Shown here: positions 58,588 through 64,000 of the stretch, piece by piece | Numbering within the stretch: position 1 is the stretch's first letter | Layout: each line of letters begins with the position of its first letter | Assembly: GCA_050084515.1 (NCBI GenBank) | Contig: CM114274.1 | Span: 37,510,001 to 37,574,000, forward strand | Source: Blasia pusilla | Taxonomy: Eukaryota > Marchantiophyta > Marchantiopsida > Blasiales | Direction: 5' to 3' | Length of the DNA stretch: 64,000 bases | Notes under the pieces: model-generated | The model's database searches: none | Told to the model about the DNA's origin: nothing | Seen by the model: the letters and a program-made list of their open reading frames with translations, nothing else | Position numbers and translations under genes: made by a program

Positions 58588-59180
58588 CCCGTCGGAGTCC
58601 TGGTAACTCAAAAATTTCCACAAGCTAACCGAAGCTTGCAACCCGTCCGAAGCCGACGGGTTGCAGGCTTCTACCAAACATGGTCGAAGCTGGCAACCCG
58701 TCGCTCTCCGACGAGTTGCTCGGATACCGCTCCTTCTTGCTCGAAGATGCCGGAGGCGTGCAAACCGTCTGTTCCCGACGAGTTACGCGGGTGCCGCACC
58801 TATTTGCCCAAAGACGGCAAGGCGTGCAACCCGTCGCCATCCAACGGGTTGCGCAAGGGCCTCGCCTTGTGGTGCTTACATGAAGTGTGAAACCTGTCGG
58901 ACTCCGACGAGTTGCGCGGGAAGCTCGCGTTCTTAACCCTTGACGAGGGAAGCGTGCAACCCAACGGTCTCCGACGGATTGCCTGGGTACGTCCTGTTCC
59001 CGTCCCAAACACGGCGGAGGCCCGCAACATGTCGGTCTCCGACGGGTTGCGCGGGTACCTCGCGTTCTTGTCCGAAGACGACGTAGGCGCTCAACCCGTC
59101 GGTCTCCGACGGGTTGCTCGCACACGTGGCAACGTACCCAGGACGGCGGAGGTGCCCAACCTGTCGGACTCCGACGGGTT
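58588..59180. repeat. Palindrome array in the divergent promoter (B)
   Basis: About nine units at 63-68 bp spacing (near 58637, 58692, 58760, 58826, 58890, 58955, 59026, 59092 and 59158). It ends about 95 bp before the TATA box at 59272, as in A. Confidence 0.88.
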
Positions 59181-59271
59181 GCCATTTTTCACCTTCGGAC
59201 TTCCGTAACCTCCGGCACGTCGCCGTCGAACGGACGACGGGACCCAACGGTCAACCCAACGGCTAGAAAAG

Positions 59272-59280
59272 TATAAATAG
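59272..59280 (+). promoter_or_regulatory. TATA box of the ParB-methyltransferase gene (B)
   Basis: tataaatag in the same context as in A, 291 bp upstream of the ATG at 59563. Confidence 0.65.
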
Positions 59281-60759
59281 GGCAGAAATCGCTCATTTCT
59301 GGTTTCTCATTTCGCGATCTCCATTCCTCACTCTCCTGCGCAGCAGCTCATTAGATACCAAGGGGCGTTTCACACGGCGAGTCATAGCGAGTCGATACGA
59401 GGGAACGAGAGCGAGACGGTTTGACCAAACGAGAGCGTGACGGTTCGACTCAACGATCGTGAGAGGATTCGAGCTACCCATCAAGGCGACTCATCTCGAC
59501 ATCAGCAAGGCGACTGATCAAGCGATTCATTGTGGACATAGGTGGAGACATTTCCGGAAAAAATGACGAGGAAAAAATCACAAGCCAACAAGTCTGGGAG
59601 CTTCACTCCGAAGTCCATTAGGACTCCTGCGTCAGCATCTCCAGGGCCTCGTTCGGTGAATGAAATTAGGCAGCAAGAAATTGAGGAGCGGGAAAGGGAA
59701 GCGGAGATGCACAACCAAGAGCTTCTTGCGAGACGTGTTCAAGAGGCGCTCAATAAATGAATGCGAGAGGTGAGACGTAGCGGGGCCTTGAAGAAAAGGA
59801 TCGCCGGCTAAAAGAGAGAAAAGAAGCGCCTGACGCGTCGGTGAGGAGAGAGAATTGGCTAAAGCGAGGAGGAAAAGCAATAGCCATTGACGATAGCCTG
59901 CCCGTCCAACCAAAAGTGTTGAGATGCGGAAATGTCCCGATGAAGTCCGGGACACAATCAACATAGCGAAACGCCGTAAGTTCAAATCACGGACGATGAG
60001 GTCATGAGGACTGCCAGCGTGGAGATGGTGGACATTGCCAAAGAAGCCGGAGAGCGGTCATTCTCGTCTCCAAGCCCGGCGGAAGACATCGAACTCTATC
60101 GGATTGACGAGTTCCCAGTCGATTTGCCAGCTTCTGTCTCAGACAAGTTGGCTGGTCAAGAAACCGACCCAATTTTTGAGCGGGTAAGAGAGGATCTGGG
60201 TTTTTTGAATTATCTGAATTGCAATTCATTGGGAATTCAGTGTAGCTTATTGATCTTGTCCCGGTTCTGACAGGTGGTAAAGCAGATGGCACTAATGGAG
60301 GGCCACAACGCCCCAAGGATTCCACTCAACCAATTGCGGACAATGGAATACGTCCACGAAATTCAGTCCGACGAGGACATCGCGAAGCTTAAACAATCGG
60401 CAGCGATAGCATCCTACGTCAACAACTTTCCTCCCTTCTATGTTCAGCCTTACGATGAGCATGGAATCCAAGCCTTGGTTACGGAGGAGGACTTGGATAA
60501 TCTCAACACATTCTGGAGGATGAGAGACCAGGATTTCAGAAGGCAAGTAGAGGGCACGGAATTCAGTTGGATGAGGAATCTGTAGTTTTTCATCTGGGAT
60601 GGAAATCACAGGTTCATGGCGTGGACCAAGTTTGCAAAGGAGCGGCCCAACTCCTTGGAGGCACATTTTTGCGTGAAAGCAGTGGTCCTTCATCCATTCC
60701 CTCATCACATGGCGACGGTGGAGATGGCAATGCATGCCATGAGCACGTAAGTATCTTCT

Positions 60760-61385
60760 TGTTGCAAACTGTCGGACTCCGACAAGTTGTTTGGGTCGGC
60801 ACTGTTGATGGGATGCTTTTGGCCAAACGCAACTCGTCGGACTCCGACAAGTTGCTCGATTGATGAATGGGTTAGGTTTTTTTTTGCCGAAAGCAACTCG
60901 TCGGACTCCGACGAGTTGTTCGATTGACCAAAGATTTAATAAGTTTTTGGCCCAAAGCAAACCGTAGGAGTCCGAAGGGTTGCTCGACTCGCCGCCTTTT
61001 CAGGATGCTTTTGAAGAATGCAACTCGTTGGACTCCGACGAGTTGTTCGAATGACCGCAGGTTTAGTATGTTTTTGCCCAAAGAAACCCGTCTGAGTCCG
61101 ACGGGTTGCTTGACTCAAAACTGTTTTTGGCCGAAATCAACTCGTCGGAGTCCGACGGGTTGCATTCGGAAGTTGGTTTAGCAAATTTGGCGTCAAATTG
61201 CAAGTTTCTATGTTCACGTTAGTATGTTCAATTGCACAACCCATCGGAGTCCGACGGTTTGAAACCAGGCATTAGCAAATCTGAATGCAATCCGTCGGAC
61301 TCTGACGGGTTGCATCATTTAGCTCGTTCCTAGAATCCGACCTTGAGCTATGACGACCCGTCGGAGTCCGACGGGTTGCAGGAAC
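60760..61385. repeat. Palindrome array inside methyltransferase intron 2 (B)
   Basis: Ten units at mostly 62-65 bp spacing (near 60765, 60830, 60894, 60957, 61020, 61085, 61137, 61235, 61288 and 61351). Several match A unit for unit; others have different arm variants or different order. The unit near 60894 has arms gcaactcg / cgagttg. Confidence 0.9.
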
Positions 61386-63514
61386 CCATGTTATTTTCTG
61401 AGGGGTTGAGTTTGGATGTGCAGGATTGTATCGGAGGGGAATGTTACCCACCACTGGATCCAGGACTGCGATCGGGTGAAGAAGGTGCTTACGACGCACC
61501 CGGGAGAGTACAAGGGGTTCTTGGGCGATGCCCTTGTAAATCAGATGCTTGCAAAGGGTGCTCAGATAAAAAAGAAAACTTGGGCAAATAAGTTTATTTC
61601 CCAAGATGCAGCCGTAACCATCCTTTGCTGGTCGAAGATATAGGCCGCGAAGAAGAGCGTTGCACTGGAGCTGGAGCGGAGGGAGAAAGTATCTGGGTCT
61701 GAGCGCACGAAATTCATCCAAGCTGCAGTATCTGCAGCCACAAAATACACGGCGAGTAAGATGCAACGATACATCAGCATTCTCAACCGCGAACTTGGTC
61801 CAGAGTTCTACAAGGAGCTGAAGGCGATTATCAAGCGCCAACGGAAAAGGGATGAAGATCCGCAAGGTTGGATTGGGGAGAAAGTGTCCCTCGATCGCGT
61901 GCATCGGTTTGCGTTGTCCGGCATAAGCAAGTTTAAGAGGATCCAACTGATGAAAATTAGTCTCGAGGGCACACCATCCTCCGGGTGTGTCCGATCCAGT
62001 GATCTCCCACTGGCTACGCGATTGGTCGTTCTGGGATGCGTTGCGGGTTATCGGGAAGTCCGTGCTGGACGGTCTGCAAGCGGAGCTCAAAAGATTAGAG
62101 CCCATTCCGGACGAAGCAAACCTGGAAAGTTCTGTAGATTTCAAGGTTTGGCTCGATGACATCCGGGACAAGCCCATAAAAAACCCAGGATTCAAGACAA
62201 TGTTCAATTTTTGCGTCCTCCCTCAGGCAGAGCTTGACAAACAAATCGAGGGGAACAAACGGGATCAAGCAAAGAAGAAGCGAGATCTACAGGAGCAGAC
62301 GGCCGATTCAGTTCGAGTAAAAGCTGCCCAACGGATGGTCTTCAGGTACCTCGTCCAGTGTAAGAATGCAGTACTGGGGAAAATTACCGCGACCTTGAAG
62401 TTGTGGGCTTCGCGCTTTGATGGAGAGACATTCTCCATATACGACATGGAGATGGGGCAGCACATGTCCGATTGGGAGGTGGAGAATTGCCCCATTTGGC
62501 TTGACTTCAACGACCCTGAAGACATCACCGATAAGGATTTACGAGTGCTTCATGATGCAATGGCCTGAGGAGAAGACGACATCCCCAATTTTGTGCAGCC
62601 TGAAGACTTCTTCGGAGGAGATGCGGAAGAGCAAGCCCACGAGACAGCTGAGTTGGCTTCCAAGGTCCGCACAGCCAAAGACAAATCCACAGCGGGTCTC
62701 AAAGGCAAGGCGAGGGGAGGGAAAAATTCCGGGGCCGAGTCTTCCCAAAGAGAGGTTGAAGATTCAAGGCCAGAGGCGGAATCGTCCGGGCGAGCAGGGA
62801 GAGAGGGTTGGACTAGGTCCTCGGCGGAATAAACCCCACTAGAGTCTGAGGTCATAGAGACCCCAACAAGCCGTCCGCAGACTCGGGAGAAGCGGAAGCG
62901 AGAGGTGCCAGGTTGGTTGTCCCAAGGAGAATACGATCCATCATCCTTGGGAAGACATAGACAAACGACGACCTGCATAAGCGCCTCCTTGATTCACTCC
63001 TTTCTTTGGATGAGGTGAAAAGCTTCATTCTCAGCGTCGACACCAACCATCGATAAATTGACAACGGGGACGGAAGCTCCAACAAACGGGCACGCCGCTC
63101 TGGACGGTGAATGGAGTGGTCGAAGAGGTTGCGGTGGATCTCTTGATCGTTGATCGCCCTCGGGGTTGCATTTGGGGCGAGAATCCGTCTTGACGGGGGT
63201 ACCGAGTGGAATGTGCCACTCTCTTATGACCAAATCGCGCTATTGTTCTCCTTTGCGCACGCCTATCCGAGTGACAAGGGCGCTTCTTGGTGTTGACTCG
63301 GAGGGAGCGAGGACAAGCTCTTCAACCTACAGTGGGTCAAGAGGTCGCTAAAGTGGAGGACGGCGCAATCGTGGATCATAAAAAATGATTATCCACTCCG
63401 ATCCGCGACGAGTCAGATTTGGGTAAGGCTCAATTCCTGTAGTATAATCTCAATTATATTTGCAAATTCGGGTAAGGCTCAATGAGTGTTAATCTCTGTT
63501 GGTTTTGTCTGTGA

Positions 63515-63870
63515 GCAACCCGTCGGAAGGTGACGGGTTGTTCTTTGGCTTAGAGTTGCACCCATGCTCGGCTGAAAGCAACCCATCGGTTTTCGCTACA
63601 ACGGGTTGCATCTTTCCCACATACCGATGGGTTGCTCACAAAAAAACGGGAGCCCGACGGGTTGTGTTCAACCCGCAACGGGTTGGTCCGACAAAAACAA
63701 CCGGACGATAGGTTGATCCAAAGTTAGTAATTGAAAAAGTTTGCTTTTTTGGTTTTTCCAACGTGTTTCTGAGATGGAGCTACAACCAGTGTTCAAGATC
63801 CTCGATCCAGCGACGGGTTGCTCATTCCGAGCATGGGCTGCTCTAGGCCAACAACCCGCCATCGCCTTCC
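63515..63870. repeat. Palindrome array in the last methyltransferase intron (B)
   Basis: Units near 63517, 63582, 63640-63700 and 63810-63870, more rearranged than in A. The stretch 63735-63800 contains fragments in a different order from A (for example gtgttcaagatcctcgatcca, exon-4 sequence in A, near 63791), suggesting local rearrangement. Confidence 0.7.
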
Positions 63871-63889
63871 GATGGGTTGCTCAGAAATT

Positions 63890-64000
63890 CTCCGCCTCGT
63901 AGGAAGGCGGGCTTGAGCCCAAGGTGAAAAACACGGGAAGCATAACTCTCCCCGAAGGTGAGAGTCGTTCCTGCACTCCACCATTTTAACTCCATCGACC
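63890..64000. other. Sequence without counterpart in element A
   Basis: From about 63890 the text (ctccgcctcgtaggaaggcg and onward) no longer follows A. It includes small inverted words (ctctccccgaaggtgagag). It could be the start of another insertion or a recombination junction; too short to classify. Confidence 0.35.

Larger units (their letters stand above)
53203..64000. mobile_element. Element B: second long copy, truncated by the window edge
   Basis: Starts GAGGTGCGG after cgaatacgt, which is transposase coding sequence of C. Gene order, exon structure and palindrome arrays follow A closely. Differences from A are a deletion of about 280 bp near 53425 that removes the transposase C-terminal tail, a 1014-bp solo LTR in transposase exon 2, and many point changes. 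The last 110 bp (from about 63890) have no counterpart in A. The right end is expected roughly 2-3 kb beyond the window. Confidence 0.8.
59563..64000 (+). pseudogene. ParB-like domain / DNA methyltransferase gene of element B (3' end outside)
   Basis: Start MTRKKSQANKSG at 59563. Exon 1 is broken at the stop near 59758 and by later indels. Intron of about 90 bp (donor cg|GTAAGAG near 60184, acceptor ctgacag ending at about 60273). Exon 2 from 60274: RIPLNQLRTMEY..., a stop at 60585, then DGNHR near 60597. Intron 60748-61424 holds palindromes. Exon 3 from about 61425 reads HHWIQDCDRVKK where A has a stop, and holds the best middle region (61987-62568, TADSVRVKAAQRMVFRYL). Here the motif IV region has lost one base (gatcgccctcgggg versus gatctgccctcgggg in A). 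The last exon with motif I lies beyond the window. B and A together let one infer which breaks are private. Confidence 0.65.

Noticed and set aside
36531-64000. Simple tandem segmental duplication of 36.5-49 and 53-64 kb
   Set aside because: A has its own 9-bp TSD, unrelated flanks precede each terminus, and D, C and B begin inside coding sequence of the preceding copy. Transposition explains all junctions.

Overview
The window looks like nuclear DNA of a land plant, most likely a non-seed plant (bryophyte or lycophyte grade). That placement is inferred from an EMS1-type receptor kinase, plant-style Ty1/copia, Ty3/gypsy and LINE relics, and a MULE-type DNA transposon family; the species cannot be read from the sequence. 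There is one clearly intact host gene. Almost everything else is transposon-derived, and most of that is broken by stops and frameshifts.

Layout. 1-4.7 kb is AT-rich and gene-poor, with one copy of a dispersed repeat. 4.7-14.2 kb is a GC-richer island holding a single-exon-coding LRR receptor kinase (8358-12563) closely resembling EMS1, with about 38 LRRs, a candidate 5'-UTR intron and a candidate 3'-UTR intron. 14.2-22 kb holds AT-rich repeats: a degenerate direct repeat, a MITE with TIRs (17418-17758), the remains of an unrecognised gene (18.4-19.7 kb), fold-back palindromes, and a second copy of the dispersed repeat carrying a 260-bp (GA)n tract. 22.2-26 kb is a dead LINE on the minus strand, followed by a 242-bp (GA)n. 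26873-33123 is a decayed Ty1/copia element with both LTRs, PBS, PPT and a perfect 5-bp TSD, and a 1-kb solo LTR sits in its gag. 33.1-35.7 kb is a minus-strand Ty3/gypsy relic.

The most interesting part is 36.5-64 kb. Element A (36531-49020, 12.5 kb, flanked by the 9-bp TSD cacaaataa) carries two divergent genes. The minus-strand gene is a MULE-like transposase with a WRKY/GCM1-like zinc-finger region, a DDE-like core and a C-terminal SWIM zinc finger. The plus-strand gene encodes a ParB/sulfiredoxin-like domain (DGNHR motif) joined to a DNA N4/N6-methyltransferase-like domain. Arrays of about 27-bp palindromes (arms GCAACCCGTCGG and CCGACGGGTTGC), spaced about 55-67 bp, fill the divergent promoter and three introns. 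I know of no described plant transposon with this gene pair.

Three more copies (D, C, B) start at 50745, 51777 and 53203. Their junctions fit a nested order: D inserted in an intron of a small host gene, C inside D's transposase exon, and B inside C's transposase exon. B runs off the window and is split by a solo LTR of the same family as the one in the copia gag. The A and B genes share exon structure, TATA boxes and palindrome positions, but every copy seen here has frameshifts or stops. A working hypothesis is that the ParB-methyltransferase is an accessory factor that reads or modifies the palindromes, comparable in logic to the anti-silencing accessory proteins of VANDAL elements.
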